This document shows, piece by piece, positions 1 through 15,300 of a stretch of DNA of 64,000 nt (positions within the stretch are counted from its first letter, which is position 1; every line of letters begins with the position of its first letter). The translations under genes and the position numbers were made by a program. Location of the stretch: contig HG738138.1 of assembly GCA_000499405.2 (NCBI GenBank), positions 17,467,119 through 17,531,118 on the forward strand, in the 5' to 3' direction. A model generated the notes under the pieces. It was not told the DNA's origin. It saw nothing but the letters and a program-made list of their open reading frames with translations, and did no database searches. This DNA comes from Onchocerca volvulus. Lineage: Eukaryota; Nematoda; Chromadorea; Rhabditida; Onchocercidae.

Positions 1-3000
1 TGTACTGCAACATGGAAAGAAAGATTGAATTAAAAAGATCTGCTTCTGGCGAAATGTCCATTTTAATGTGACGGAAATTGTCTCAAAGTTCAGTGAAGAC
101 TATTGATACCTTTTTTCTCCATTCTTTGTTTTCTAAATCACTGTTTTCTAAACCTGTTTTCTCAATGCAAGTGCAGATAGTATCCCAAATAAATTTTGTT
201 GAAATCAGGCATTTTCTTCAGAATTTTGGAATTATCTTATTTAATATCCTATAGCTACGATATTTATTCATACAAGCGCATTTAACTCTTTCTTTTACTT
301 ATAAAATATTTTTTTCGAATGGATTTCTTCACATCATAAACGAAGTTTTACGAAATTTTCGGAAAATATTAAAATTTCATTTCAAGCAGTTCCGTTCGAA
401 AAGGCAATTAAACAGTATGGCAATCATTTATTTATTTGTATCAAAAGATTACGTTAACTATTTATTTTTTGTTTACACTTTCATCATTTAGGTATATATA
501 TATATATATTTTTTTTTTGAAATATGAAGAATGATTCGGAAACGCAATTCAAACAAAGCCATATTCATCCATGATTTTGAAAAGAATGTTAAAAACAACT
601 TGAATATTAAATTCTTAAATATTAAATATTTCAAATAACTCTTTTAGATCTTTTACATCTAATTTGCTTTTGTAGCTATAAAAATTTGGCTAAAATCTTT
701 GTAGTCTTGCCGATGTTGTAAGTGTATTTGCGTTTCAAACATCGATTCAAAAGTTTGCAAATTTATTTTTAAAAAAAGCGGAGAAATCTTTTGCATAAAT
801 AGAAATTATTTAATGTATTTTCCTTTAAGTGAATTTAATTGAATAGTTATCATTTATCTTCTCCATATACATAGTGATTAAGTTAAATTAAGTTACGCGC
901 GGTCGAGCATACTTAACAGTTTATTCAATTTGCAAAGCTATGCTCAACATTCAGCGATTGCAAACTTACGATCTGAATTTTTTAATTTTAGAGAATGATA
1001 TAAGCATTTTGCTCATTTCAGAACATTATACTCCACTTATAGTTTCTAAGTAAATATTTTAACTTTTTAACAGAAAAATTAAGAAGATTAGATTTGATTA
1101 CAGATCATTTCGAATGAAACTGCTACATTTATTTCATCCATTAAATTTGTCATATATAGGTAGCTCTCGAGAAATATTTGTATAATAAAATTCGAAAATC
1201 ATTAAGCGAACGATGTGAGTTTTGTTCTTTTTTTTCGATAAAGATTAAATTTATGAACTGTTGAATTCATAATACTCATCCATCAGTTATCGAAATCAAA
1301 ACTGCGAAGAAAATTTTCCAACAAGTGACCAAAAAGAAATTTCGAAGCCATTTGGTCAATGATAAAAGGTTTTCCATTAGTTTGAAGCATGTGAAGCCTA
1401 ACATGATTTTATTATAAATATATATCACAAGTATTGAGTGAAATATGCATGTAGATATTATGATCATCTTTATACTTTATCATCATTTTTTTGATATCAT
1501 TTCTAATATGATAACAGTTTCATGATAAATGCCTAATAAATATGATACTTGGTGTATACTGCAATATTTTTCTACATAAATTTAAGAAAAGTAATTTTGA
1601 TTTATCCAACAAAAAATATCCAAAAAGCGAGTTTTTTTTTTTTTTATTTTCCGAAAAACGTTGTAAAACCAAACACCAACTTAATCGTTTGAAAAACGTC
1701 GCTTATTTTTTATATAAAAAAATATACGTAATCTTTAAGTACCTCAATATTTACGAATATAACATTTAGGTATATAATATGGCAGCAATTTCGCGCATCA
1801 CTTGTTATTATCCGTGAATTCTCTATCAAGTAGATTCTGATTACTCATTTACTTTACTTCTACGTCTCCCACTTTTTTAATAATGGCTCATTTAACTATA
1901 ATAATAAAAAATGTTAGAATGAAATATGTCTCTCACATTGAAAGTTAAAGTTTAAAGTTTAATAGAGCCACTTTATTTCACGAATATTATAATAGTTTAT
2001 AAAGCAACAACATAGGTAGCAAATTTTAACTATTTTAACCAAAATACTGTTTCAGATGATAAATTACGCATATTTTCAATTTATGCTGGCATCAAAGTTT
2101 CAATCTGACACTGTTTAATCTTTCTAAAATGTTCATATTGTAGTGTTAAATATCTCTTTCAGAACAATGCTGGAAAATTCAATGAGAAAGTTGGAGCAAT
2201 AAAATGAAGCTAGCAGTTATTAGCTAATAGCACACTATTTGTTAATATTTTTAGGTGTTTTAATTGCGGTGATTTCCTTACTTCTTATTCGTTAACAAAT
2301 CTACATATCTAAATTCTTCCTGGTTGCAGTTCCGTTTTACGTTAAATTCAAAAAATTAAAATATAACATGGAATAATGCTTATTCACACTTAAAGAATTG
2401 ATATACGAAAAACACGACATCACTTAACTAAAATAGCTTAGTAAGTGATCGTAGTAATTTAAGTAATTAAAAAATAATGCAATAATTTTCTCTTCTTATT
2501 TGCTAGGTTAACCTGAAATATTCTGACTATATATTGCTAAAAATTCTATTCACAAAATTTCCGGATTACCGGTACGAAATATTAATAATCGGATATCATA
2601 TCATTAGCCTTCCAACAAAGAATCACAATGCAAATTTACACCCTAGTGATCTGATTAATTACTCATTTCTCTCACGATATTAAAGAAAAAATACGTTATT
2701 TACTATTGAGTTTACATTGATTATAGACACATAAAATTGAACTATTCTTTTGCACTGATTTGTAAATTAATTATTAAAAGAGAGATTTCTAATTTCATAA
2801 CAGAAGCATTTCTTATCGATGCTCTTGTCGATATGGAATTTTTCATTTTCATTCCATTATATGATCAAATTTTTTCTAATTAATCTTTTATAACTTTAAA
2901 ATGATTCTTTTTTTCATCATCTACAATAATTACCTGCAAGAACACTAAAATTCCTGAAAATATAATAGAATATTAGATAAATCAGGTAACTGATTTTCAT

Positions 3001-6000
3001 AGATGCGAGATTAATTACAAATTGTTGATGGGAGACTGGAAGTTACCATAAATGATCCTGAGTTTTGCACTCGCTACAATACTCCAATATATTTATCTTC
3101 TAGAAATATTGGTTTTAACTTCTATTAGATGAGGCTCAGAAATTAAACATTGAATAGTAATTTTTAATTTATTAACTTGCACTCTTCTGAAATGAACGCG
3201 TTAAACAAAGTTTATTTGTGAACGAAAAACTTAATTTTCCAGTTTGAAAAGAAAAAAGGAAAAAAAAAAGCAATTGAAAAATATTATCATAGATGATAAG
3301 TAAGCCAATGTAAGATTCAAAGATTCGGGAGGAGTTAAAAAGAAACGGAAAAAGAATTTTTCCTGTCTTGACGACATTTCTAAGCATAAAGGAGGAAATA
3401 TACTGCTGTTCCATTTAGACATATATGATTCGGTACTTTTTGCAATAGCTGGAATTTTTTCCTTTTGTCATAGGTCGAAAAACTTGTTCTCTTACATTTC
3501 GGAAATGAAATGGAATGCCTTTCAAATATCATGAACTATTTTATTCCTTATTAAATGGTGATTCAAAGAAGCTAATGAGTTGGGACATTGATTGATGAAA
3601 TTTGATTTTCCGGATTTAAAATCGATCCAGCTGATCTTATTAAACTGACTTTACAAGAGAAATGAAGGTTTACAATTCAATTTGATTAATTTCTATCCAT
3701 TTTCCGGATTTTTGCGATCAATCTGTTATGAAAAAAAGCATGTGTTTATTTTCTGTCACAGAAAGATTTTTTCGGAAGAAATAATTATCTTGATGATTAA
3801 TATCATAGATTCGTTGACATTACCACTGCTTTTATAGCAGTGAGTTATTGATTGCTATCATTTTTGTTTTTCATTTTTGTTTGTTTTTTGATACTTCAAT
3901 AGTGATTAAAAAAAAAGTTCTTGCTTAACAGTCAAAGATAATTTAGAATGTCAATGTCTGTGGTTTGTCTCTTTAGTTGTCATTATTACACTTTGAGATT
4001 TTTCGACGAAAATTCGATTTGACAAAATTTCATCAGAAAAAGTAAGTTTGGAGGAGAGCACTTCTAAAAAGCATTATTAAATTCACCTTACCATAATTCC
4101 TACTGTTCATTTCAATATTTCAAATGTTATCGACTGTTATTTTCAGTTGATGCTGTCTCGCTGGTTACATTATTTTCATTGGTCATTTAATTTAATTCGA
4201 ATCTTATTTTTACGTTACATTTCCTGAATTCATTTCATAAATTTTCTCTTCATCAACGAAATGTTTCGATGCATTATCATTCTAATTAATGATTTTTTTC
4301 TTCAGAAACTTGAAAAATTGTATAAAAATAAAAAATTGGTGAACATTCACAGGTGAAAAATCTATTGAAAAAAGATTCATAGATGCACGTCTCGTGTTTT
4401 TTTTTTCTTTTTTTTTCGCATATTTAAATTAAGAGAAGCAAAATTGAAAAATTTCATAACTGATTCTTATATGAGCTCAATCATTGTTTTTTATTTTTGT
4501 AACAAATGAGTTAGAAAGGAAGGTTATTAGAATTAAATAAATTGGGTGAGAGACAAGTTCAGTTAGTGAAATGAAATAAGTGAAGAAAGCTTAGGAAAAA
4601 AAAAAACTTATACTTGGAAATAATTCGAGCTGCTGTTTATCACTTTGCCTAATTTTTTATTTATATAAGTAATACACAAATTTAAATTTCACCATTATCC
4701 ACTGCTTGTCCATTTGTTTGAAGAAAGAAAGTACAACAACCAAGGATAGTAAAGGGGAAGAGGACTAGAAAAAAACAAGTCAAAGTATGTGGCAAATAAA
4801 TAAATGTCTGAAAAGAAACTTCTTGGGAACAAAAAAAAGAGAAATGAGGAAAGTGAGTTTCAGGCAGTACTTGAACCTTTTGCTATCAGAAAAGACAACC
4901 TAAATAAACAATTTCTCTCTTGACAAGATTTGTAGAGTATTTCAACCAAGAATTTAACTCTTTTCAAAAATTTAGTTTATGTGAAACTTGAAACTATTGC
5001 TTTTCTTTTATTAGTCAAAATTAGATGCAATTATTGATAGCAAAGTAGCAGCGCTAAAATGTCTTTTTTTTCATCAGTTTTTTCTTCTCTATATCTGTTG
5101 TTTTTCGAATTAAATTTTGCTTTTTTTAAATAAAATTTAATTTATTGATTAGTGAAATTTGAATAAAACTATAAATATTTTTGAAAATTATTTATTTCTA
5201 AGAGTGAGCATAGCTTTTAAATGAAGTATGATTTCAAACTTTAGAAAAAATGAGATGTATAGATGGATGAATAATAGAATAACATTAAAATAAATCATTT
5301 AGTTGAATTTTTTACTATCAATAGATAGCTTTTAGACTTTGTTTTGCTTTACTTATCGCCAATGTCGACAAGATTTCGCGGTCTTTGGTGCGATATAATG
5401 CAGTGAAAGATTAATGCTAAGGAAGAACATAGTTATATTAAAATTTCTTTGTTTTAAATAAATTTTTATTCTCCCAAGATCCCGCCCTCTTCATTGCAAT
5501 ATATTCTCATGAACCGAAAAAGTACCTTTCGTTCAACAGTATATGCAACAATCATATGCTCTATTTCTCATCGACGTCTTTTTTAAATTATTCACTTATG
5601 GTTTATAGTCTTATACCAGACAGGTAGTAAAAATAGACCATCAAGTAGACAAGTTATTAGGCTGTTAAAACATAATGATCTTATTAGATATGATTGTAAA
5701 TCTATTTATATATGCGTATATGCCGCCATCTATTTGCATTTCTCCGCATATTTATCGAATTTTGAGAAAAGTTTAATGAACATGTCTTTGAAATGAATAA
5801 TTTATTGAATGTGTTTTTTTTTTCGCCAAATAATCAAAGGAATTTTCACTATGCTAATTATGCGTTAAATTTTTATCAATTTAAAAGAAATATTTTCGCT
5901 CCATAATTTAGTGCTATTTTCGGTAAGATACATATGATCCATTCATCTATCCATCATCCTATTTTCCAATCTTATTGACTTTTATGAATTCTGTTTCTCA

Positions 6001-6300
6001 ATTAACTTTTTTCTCCTTCCTCTATTAGCTATCCTCTCCATAATGTCTGTGTAAACAAAAATTAAAACTTAGAGAAATTGACATGCAGAATGCATGCATA
6101 TCATGCAGTCTTATTTGATATTAAATTGAAATTCGATTAAGATTACTCGCATGCTATTCAGTTCATATGACTACTCAAATATATAAACCACAAACAAGCC
6201 ACTAAACCTGCTGATTGCTTTTTTACACTTCGATATTTCTAATTTGCTAATTTTTTATTTGCTACTGTATGGATCATTGTGGAGCGTTCTTTTTTTTTCA
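1..6300. other. Gene-poor AT-rich intergenic DNA
   Basis: No supportable coding exon is visible on either strand. The reading frames present are short, rich in Phe, Leu, Lys and Asn, and lie in homopolymer-rich sequence, as expected by chance at this base composition. There is a short TA microsatellite near 493-510 and several T or A runs. The last few hundred bases presumably hold the promoter of the exchanger gene downstream; I could not identify a core promoter motif. Confidence 0.6.
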
Positions 6301-6354
6301 GTCCAGTATCTCGAAGCTGATAACCAATAATTTAAAGTGCCGAGAATAGTTGAA
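6288..6354 (+). promoter_or_regulatory. Possible trans-splice or 5' UTR acceptor of the exchanger gene
   Basis: A run of T ending in TTTTTTTTCAG at about 6288-6301 sits 53 bases before the chosen ATG (6355) of the exchanger. In nematodes this could receive a spliced leader or mark the end of a 5' UTR intron. No in-frame ATG lies between the acceptor and 6355. The role is inferred from position and sequence only. Confidence 0.4.
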
Positions 6355-9300
6355 ATGGGCAGAGATTTCAATTCTATTCACTTTAATTATCACATACAAA
6401 TCGTATGGGTTGTTGTCATATTTTCATCTTTGGTTGATTCAATGCAAGCAGGCCATAATCATACAGAAGAAGTAGATTCTATCACGAATTGTGTTGATGG
6501 TATGATTATACCTATTTGGTAAGTTCCATTTTTCCAATTTTGTGATACTTATTAGTTTTGACAAGATGGCAGAAAATTAATTAGTGAAAACTTGCATTTA
6601 AGCGAAGTTTTGAAATTTTTATATCGACCTGTGCAGGGGCAGTGTCAATTAACATTTGATGGAAGCCATGATGATGTGAAGTACGAACTTCGTGCAGAAA
6701 TGCTGAATGCCATTTCGTGCACTGAAACTTTTTCTCAATTACAGAATGTATGGGACAATTATTAGATTATCCTTTTGGCCAAAATATGTGATATTTATGT
6801 GAAGGAAGTCATAAAAAGCATCAATAAATAGAATTTATGATATTCCAAATTTGTTATAAATGAATCAGAAAGCATCAAATATATAATTCTCAATTTTTAC
6901 TGCCAAAATTTGTTGGGGATTTTAATGAATTTTTTGATTCTTCTGTAATTTAGGGCCTTAAATTTTTTGAAATTTTGTTATTCATTGATGCTTTAAATAA
7001 TAAATTCTAAATTAAAGTCAAAGTAAAATGAATAGCCGAATTATAACTTGAATTGACAATCTATGTAGAATTTTCAGCAAGAAAGAACAAGTTCTTGCAG
7101 GCGTCCATTTCTGAATATAGGCATTGGAGATCGTATATTTCGTGGTATAACATTCTTTTTCGTGATTGCCTATCTATTTCTAGGTGTATCTATTGTTTCC
7201 GATCGTTTCATGTCATCTATTGAAGTTATAACCAGGTGATTCACAATATTGGATTTGAACTTTAGATTTGAATTGAATTAAATCAACTTCCTTCTTGGAA
7301 AACCGTGAAAAAACTTTTCAGCCGAGTGCGTTTTGTTTGCAAAGACTGCAGAAAAATCCTTTTTTTATCTTTTCCTTACTTTATGTTTCCATTCACATTT
7401 CTTTCTACATTTCTTCTCTTCAATTTTTATCTAAGTAAAAGATTCTTTTTTGGACTCTTCTTCAGAAGTATGACTACTTTTTCGAATTCGAAATTGAAAT
7501 AATAATTAAAGTTTATTTCACTTCTTTTAAAAGCTATTGACAAAAAAAAAAATTATTTAGCATGGAGAGGACAGTACATATAAAAAGGCCAGGCCTGGAA
7601 TCGATGAAAGTAAAAGTAAGAATATGGAACGATACCGTTAGCAATCTTACATTAATGGCACTTGGTTAGCAACTTAATTGAATTTGCTATCAATTATTGC
7701 TATTATTTTCTTTTTCTTGAACTCGAATTTTCTAAAATTTTGATCGTTCTCCTTAATGACTCATTTATTTTGTGTTGAAAAGCAGTTTAAATCAAATTTG
7801 GAAGTCATCCCATTCACATACTTTGTATAGAAATTACCTTGTAATTCTTGATTAAATTCCAAAATAACTTGAAGTGAAAGAGGCAGAAATGAACGTGAAA
7901 CAGCTCAAATAAATCAAGTCAAAAATCTTTTTCAAGAAAGTTGGAAATTTGATGAATTAGATAAAATTATTGTTTGCTCAGAGTATTGGATGAAGTAAAA
8001 GAAGTGGTGTATGTCGTATATCCGAAATTTGTTTGTATAGCAATTGAGAATAAAAAGTAACTTCATTTGTTCACACCAAAAAATCATCCTCCTTGTTATT
8101 ACAATTTCAAGAGAGATAAAGAACTCTGAATAATGTGCAATAAAATTTATAAATAGGTAATTGGAAATTGGTTATAACTTGAAATTAAATACGAAACTAA
8201 GCAATATCATGAGAAATAATTAATACGAATCCAAATTTTCAAATGATCATCGATTTTCCAAAATTCAAATTTTCAAGATTTTAGATTTCAATTAGCTGAG
8301 AATTCGAATTATCTCTAGTTAATCCATCTTTTCGTCATTTTCACAAAACTTTTAACAACTGCCAATATTTAATCATATAAGAATGCTAATGTGGATAATA
8401 AAAAGGACAACGAGAAAAAGCTTGACTTCTTGATCTTATTGTTCAAAATCAACAAATCACGCTTTCTTTTTATTATAACTTGCAACAAACTTTTAATTTC
8501 AGGTTCATCTGCACCTGAAATTCTATTGTCCATCATCGAGGTAATTAATTCGCAAAAATTAGATTTTATACTGCTGAAAAATAATCAATTCATTTTTCAC
8601 TGTGCAAAAATTCCCGAAATATTTTGCTTTTCTCATGAAATTATAATTCAAAGAAAAATGAGCTAATCGCAAACTTTTTGTGGCTCTTCTTGCAGTTATA
8701 TTTAAGCTCAAAATTTATAAATAATTTAGAACTGACAATCAAATTTATCGGATTGTTTTAATAAAATATTGAATGATTAAAATTTCAAAATTCACTGGGC
8801 TGATGATTACAGGCAAATTTTTCGGATTTCCCTGTTTCTATTCAATACTAATAAATCCCAGCTCGATTTTCTCTTCCATTTTAGGTGATAGGAAAAAATT
8901 TCAATGCGGGAGATTTGGGACCAAATACAATAGTTGGCTCTGCGGCATTTAATTTATTTATGATCATTGCTATATGCATAATGGCTGTACCAGATGGTGA
9001 AGTTCGACGTCAGAAACATTTAGACGTATTTTGCGTCACCGCAGCTTGGTAAATGTTGCTGAGTTTTTGATGAATCTGAAGCCAATGATAAATTCTTCAA
9101 AATCGAAATTATTGACGAAATTTTTGCTTTGAAAGAAGTTGATTTTATAAATTTATCATTGCTCAGTTTTAAAAAGTTAATTTAACTTTAAATTTAATTA
9201 TAAATTAAAAAGTTAATTTTATAAATTTATTGTTTGTTATGTCATTATCTAATGGTAATCGATAAAGTGAGTTACATAAATTTTTTTGTTAGGCAATTTG

Positions 9301-12300
9301 AATGGAAAGACAATTGATGGTTTTGAAGACTTTTAAAAAACTGCTATAAATCTTGATATAACAAAAGATTCGATTTCGCTAAATTAAGTGTTTTGAAGTT
9401 AATTTTTGTGAATAATTTATTTAACTCATAAAAATCGACATTTTAAATCTTCTTTTTGCGATATATTAAACTACGAACCTTCTTTAATAGGAATTTCTAG
9501 TTGCATTTAGCTTGATAGCTTCAAAAGCTTTGTCGATAATTTGTTCAGGTCTTTGTTTGCATATATTTGGATGTATTTGATTTTATCGGTATTTTCACCA
9601 GGTATTATCGAAATATGGGAAGGTTTTTTAACGCTTCTCTTCTTTCCAATTACAGTATTAACTGCTTATATAGCTGATATCAAAATCATACAGGTTGGTC
9701 TTTGTGTATTGCTTCTATGGAGTAATTAATGATAATTTTTTGTTTAAATTTCGATAACTGTGATAATTTTATGTTGGATAAAATTAAGCAGATTTGAAGT
9801 CTTATTTTATATTTTCAAATGCAGAAACGTTTCATACCACATCGTTATCGCAAGACATCACATGGAATCATTGCAATAAAGGGAGAAGAAATGGAAATTC
9901 TGAGAAAAAATGGTCATCTTAAAGTTAGTAGTGCTTAAGGAATTCCTTTTGTGGAAAAATTCCAAACTTATTCCCAGTTTCCGATTTCTGAATGACAAAT
10001 TTAATTACAACTAATCAATAATTTTTTGATCCTTCATTAATTTCATAGAACCTAATTCTATCATCAGTGAAAATTTTAATTCCAATTTCGTCTCATTTTT
10101 TACATTGCTTTATTTTGCTTGTGATTTTATCTTGATTGAAATTTGAAAAAAAACTTTGGACTTTCTAAGATTTCTTGCGATTTTCCAGAAGTTTTTAGGA
10201 TAATATAATTGATCCTGCTGTGAAAGCATTCGAAGATAACCGAAAAGTGTTTATCGAAATTATGCGCGAAATCAGAAAAAAGAACCCGCAAATTGATCCA
10301 ATTGAGCTACAAAAACAGGCTGAATACGAAATGATCACTCGCGGCCCGAAATCAAGAGCTTTTTATAGGTAAGCAATTAGCATATATTCATGAATATTGA
10401 AATAATTAATTCATGAAAAAAGCTAGCAAATGTGGCGTTGTACATTCTAATAGCGCAACTTCAAGAATGTTAAGTAATGATCAAATAAAACAATATTAGT
10501 AAGCAGATAATGACAGTGACACTTTTTAAGACTTTTGAATTTAAATTAAATGAAAAAAATGAAAATGCTAACGCTTCAAATCTTTTCACTTGCCATTCTT
10601 CTAATGATGATCAATTACAATTTTAATAACAAGCCTGTTAGAATAATTTAGAGTGCAAGCAACTAGACGACTGATCGGTGGTGGGCATGTTATAAGAACA
10701 CGACTTGATAAGGAACATCATAAATGTACTGAAGCCGTACGTTTCATTATTTGTTCTTTGAAGGAAATAAACTGTGAGTGATTAAAAGGATCTTCAGTGT
10801 CTGATGGCACTCCTTAAATTGTTGAATTTATTCAAATTATCTAAGCAAATATGATGCTCTACATGTGAACTGCATAATTTAATAACTAATTCCTGCAGCA
10901 AATTAACGGATTAATATTTGAATTTAAGGTTGTTCAAGAGCAAGAGAAACAATCACGAGCAAATACATGCAGAATATTTTTTGATCCAGCTCATTATACG
11001 GTACTTGAAAGTGTGGGAACTTTCGATGTTGTGATCGGCCGAGATGGTGGCCCCGAAGGTCTTACAGTTATGGTTGATTATTACACCGAGGATGGTACTG
11101 CTAATGCTAGAATTGATTATATTCCGCTTAAAGGGACACTAACCTTCTATCCGGAAGATAAAACAAAAGTTGGTAATTTACATATCTATTCTTAAAATGG
11201 ATTTGACTGAAATAGGCGCAAAATTAATTCTATTGGGAACAGCAAAACATTTGTCATGATCACTTTTGCCGTGAGAATAATTCACTTAAAGGCATAGTGA
11301 AATTTTTAGAAGTTTGAATTATTGAATCCCAATATATCAGTTGAAAATTTCAAGCATGAAAAGCAGAATTTTTGCAGAAAATAACGATAGAAATTGTGGA
11401 TGATGATGTTTTTGAAGAAGATGAACATTTTTATTTGCACTTGAATAATTTAAGAGTATGTACTAAAGATGGCTTGGTACTAAATCCACTAAAACTTGGT
11501 GGTGTACCACTAGCTATCCTTGAACTTCCCTCCACCGCTACAGTCATGATTCTCGGTTTGTTTGAATCTATTTTCTAATTTAATTATCTAAATATTCCCT
11601 TCTGTATCTGTGAAAAAAGTATTAATCTATCAATATGGTTCTTCGTTATAGTCCACCAATTGTTCAATTTAAAAATTCTGAAAAATAATATTTGAAATGT
11701 AACCAAAATTAAAGCTTACAGATGATGATCATGCTGGTGTATTTTCCTTCGAGCATGATCATTTCCAAATTATTGAAAATTGTGGTTACTTGTCGCTAAA
11801 AATAAAACGAACTTCAGGATGTCGTGGCAAAATTATTGTACCATATAGGTAATATATCACACATAAAATTGAGCTAATTCATTGCCTTTAAAAAGGAAAA
11901 TTTCAATATACCCGTGATGCAATTGCCGTTTTAATGCATCGGAAGTGTCAATAATTCGCGAAAGAGTTATTCAATTGATATTTGATGTCAAAAATTGCTT
12001 CTTTTCTTTTTCTTTTTTTTTTCTTTTTTTGATTCGTTTAATTCTGCGTGCAAAAAAATGTTTTCAATTCTAAAAATAAGTTTGTATTTTATCAATAGAC
12101 TCTTACATGCCTTTAAAAATATGCATAATTTCGAGAATGTGATATTGATTGATTTTGTTCAAGATTGCAAAATAATTCGCACATTATTAAATCTTTTCGA
12201 ATTTTCACCAACTTTGAACAGATCGCAAAAAAAATTGGAAATATGCTTTTAAGCTTTATAAATTTTAAAAAGATTGGAAAAAGAAGCAAATATTCTATCA

Positions 12301-15300
12301 AACATTAGGAAGGAAAAATTTTTATTGGCAAACAAAACAATGCTACTTTTTTGCATAGAATTTTTCCTTCATTTTTGCAAGTAATGAAACAGTCTACTTT
12401 TTGATTTTAATTTTCTATTATTCTTTCACTCAAAATAATTCATTTAACGTTTTCAAGAGTACTTCATCATTTCACTTGGCTTTTCATGTTTGTTTGCACA
12501 TATATCTTCGGGGAAAATACCAGTAAATTGCAATTTTTCAGGACAGTTGATGGTACCGCTTTACATGGAAAGCATTACGAATTTCAAAAAGGTGAAGTTA
12601 CCTTCGAAGACAATCAGACAGAGTATGTTATATAGTTATGACGAATAACGAAAAATCTATTAAATATTGTAAATTTAATTAATTTTTTATTTCCATCGCT
12701 GTTTTCAATTTATTCAAATCCTTTTCAGTTGGAAAAAAAAAAAACCTTTTTTTAGAGCATTCATTGAGATTGGTATAATGAACACTGAGCAATACGAGCG
12801 CATGGATTATTTTTTTATTCTACTTGATCAGCCTATTTGGGTCAAGAAAATGTCAGGTAACTTAACTTCATACATTTCCTAAGACTATCATATCCTACAA
12901 ATATGCATAAAGTGCAATTAACCAGACTAATTTGCTGAGTAAATTGAACTGTGATTGTTATTTTTTAATGGTATTTTATATTTTTTGCACATATTAACAA
13001 GACAGGTCTATCTTATAGATAATTCGAAGATTAGTCTTTCACTAATGATAAAATATTCCAATAAATTCATAGTGCTGATGCTAACACAAAAATTAAAAAA
13101 AAAAAAAACTTTAAAAAATTGGAAAAAAACTTTCACGTAAAACTGCTCGATTTAGATCTGCGAAAAGTTCAAGAACGTTTCTTGAACGGAATAGAAAGAA
13201 AAAGAAAAAAATCGGTGGAAAGGATGAGCAAGAATAAAGAATCATTTGATTCTGAAGGTATACTACATGGAATAAAGAACAAATTTTATAACTAAATGAA
13301 TTTTATTTACTGGCATCAAATTTGATTGAAGTTGTATCTTTTCTGAATTCAGTGCTTTTTATTCATTTTTTCTAGTTACTGTATTTTTTATTTTTATTTT
13401 TAAGGAAGAAGTTAAAAATCCAATAAAATTCATTAAAATTTATACGAAAAAATTGTTTGAAATTGATCGAAACTTGTGAAATCTTCTATTATGATGATCT
13501 ACGATAAAAATAATGCATATCGAGTTTGAGTGCGGGAAAGAGCAATGACCACTTGTCGAAACCACGAACTTTTCTATAAATAACCGAAACCCCCCATTCT
13601 TATGGGTTACCAAATCATTCTGTCTAATAAATTTTTGGTAGGATTTTCAGTGCGTTGTTTAATTTAAAAAATTGGATTTGAAAAGTATTTAAATTACCAG
13701 AAAAAAAATGAAATGACTTTTTGACTTTTTTTTCATGAAATGATTCTTTCATTTTTTGATGTTTACATTGTGGATGATACTTGTTTCTTTCAGATAAAAA
13801 TGTGACAGTCTCAGCAAAACCATCAGAAGAATCTTCTTTTGATTCCACTTATACTTCTTCCTCTTCAAATCCTTTTCAAATTTCCAATCTTCTCAAGCGA
13901 CGAATGAGTTCTTGGATTGTTAGCAATCAAGATGAAGGTTCTTTTTTGACCTTTAACCATCATCTTTGTTATTTATTTGAATACTTTTTTGCTCTTTCTG
14001 ATTAATCAGTTGCTTACTAATATAATAATTACTTCCAATACTTTGATAGTTATCATTTAATGATCTGTTTATTTGAACAAAAAGTAGCTATATGTCAAAT
14101 TTATCTAATTAGAAGAATTAGAATCACTAAAATTAGTTTTGATACTTTGCTTTATCTGGCATGATTTACTTTAACGAAAAAGGAGCACTAAAATGAGCAA
14201 TCCCAATATCATTTCATTTATGGTAAGAATCGAGATGCTCTGAGATTAAGCATGAAAAGTTGGACTGGTTTCTGCTTGATAAATATTAGATAGGAAACTT
14301 TATGTCAATGAACAGGACAACTACTATTTTTTACATGTAATTTGGAGTATTTCCTTCTTTCTTCTCCGTAATATACTTAAACTCTCCCCACATTTGAATT
14401 AACAGCTTATAATATTAAAATTTAATTGACTTTAAGTAAAAATATGATAGAAATAGTGAGAGCTAATACAATCCGTGACTGTTGCACTATACTAACTGAT
14501 AAGATAATAAAGATGAAACAATTTTTTATTTCCCTATAAAAATTTGAAACAGCAAGCTTAAGCATTTTAATTAATCAGTAATTCTATCACCTTTCGTTGA
14601 AATTGAAGCACAAGTTGGCTTCTCAAAACCCAAATAATCCATCACCAGCTTATCTAATTTTCTCTAATCCATGATCATCTTTTTCAAAAATTCTCTATTT
14701 TTTATTTTAGGATTTACTGACTTTTCCAAAAAATGGTTTGCAAATATATGAATGATTCAAGTAGCAAACTATAGCTGTCCCTTAAATCATTTTTGCGTTT
14801 TAAATAGGCAAAACAAACAGTAAAAGATGTTTGAGGAGTTAGAATTTTGAATAAAGAACCATCATTAACTTATTCTTCAATTAAATAAGAAAATTAATTT
14901 ACTATTCTGACTAAAAAGATAATTTCAATTAGTAAAGTGCATACTAAAAAACATGGTATAACCGAACAATAACAAGCACTAATTTTTTCAAATTGACTTG
15001 CATAACCCAATAAACAAGACAAAATAGAAACCATAGTCAACTGATAAAAAACATACAGTATCAAAAGACTAGCAAAATAAGAAAAAGCAAACCCTAAAAA
15101 AAAAAAAAGACACCTATAAAACTTTAGCTGATGATGATTTTCAGTTTTTCTTTTTTTTTTTTTTTTTTAAGGAGGATCACTCTTGGGAATGTTTTTTCAA
15201 ATTAGAAATATTTTTTTCTATTGAATAAGTTTTTGGATGAGTGGGATGGCCTTGACGTATCGTTTTAGTATTATTTTTTTAAATGGACATTTTTTGATGT

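Noticed and set aside
7305..7502. 65-residue plus-strand frame with Phe-rich hydrophobic stretches in the exchanger locus
   Set aside because: It lies inside an intron bounded by exons at 7235 and 7561 that join correctly in phase; the hydrophobic look comes from T-rich sequence.
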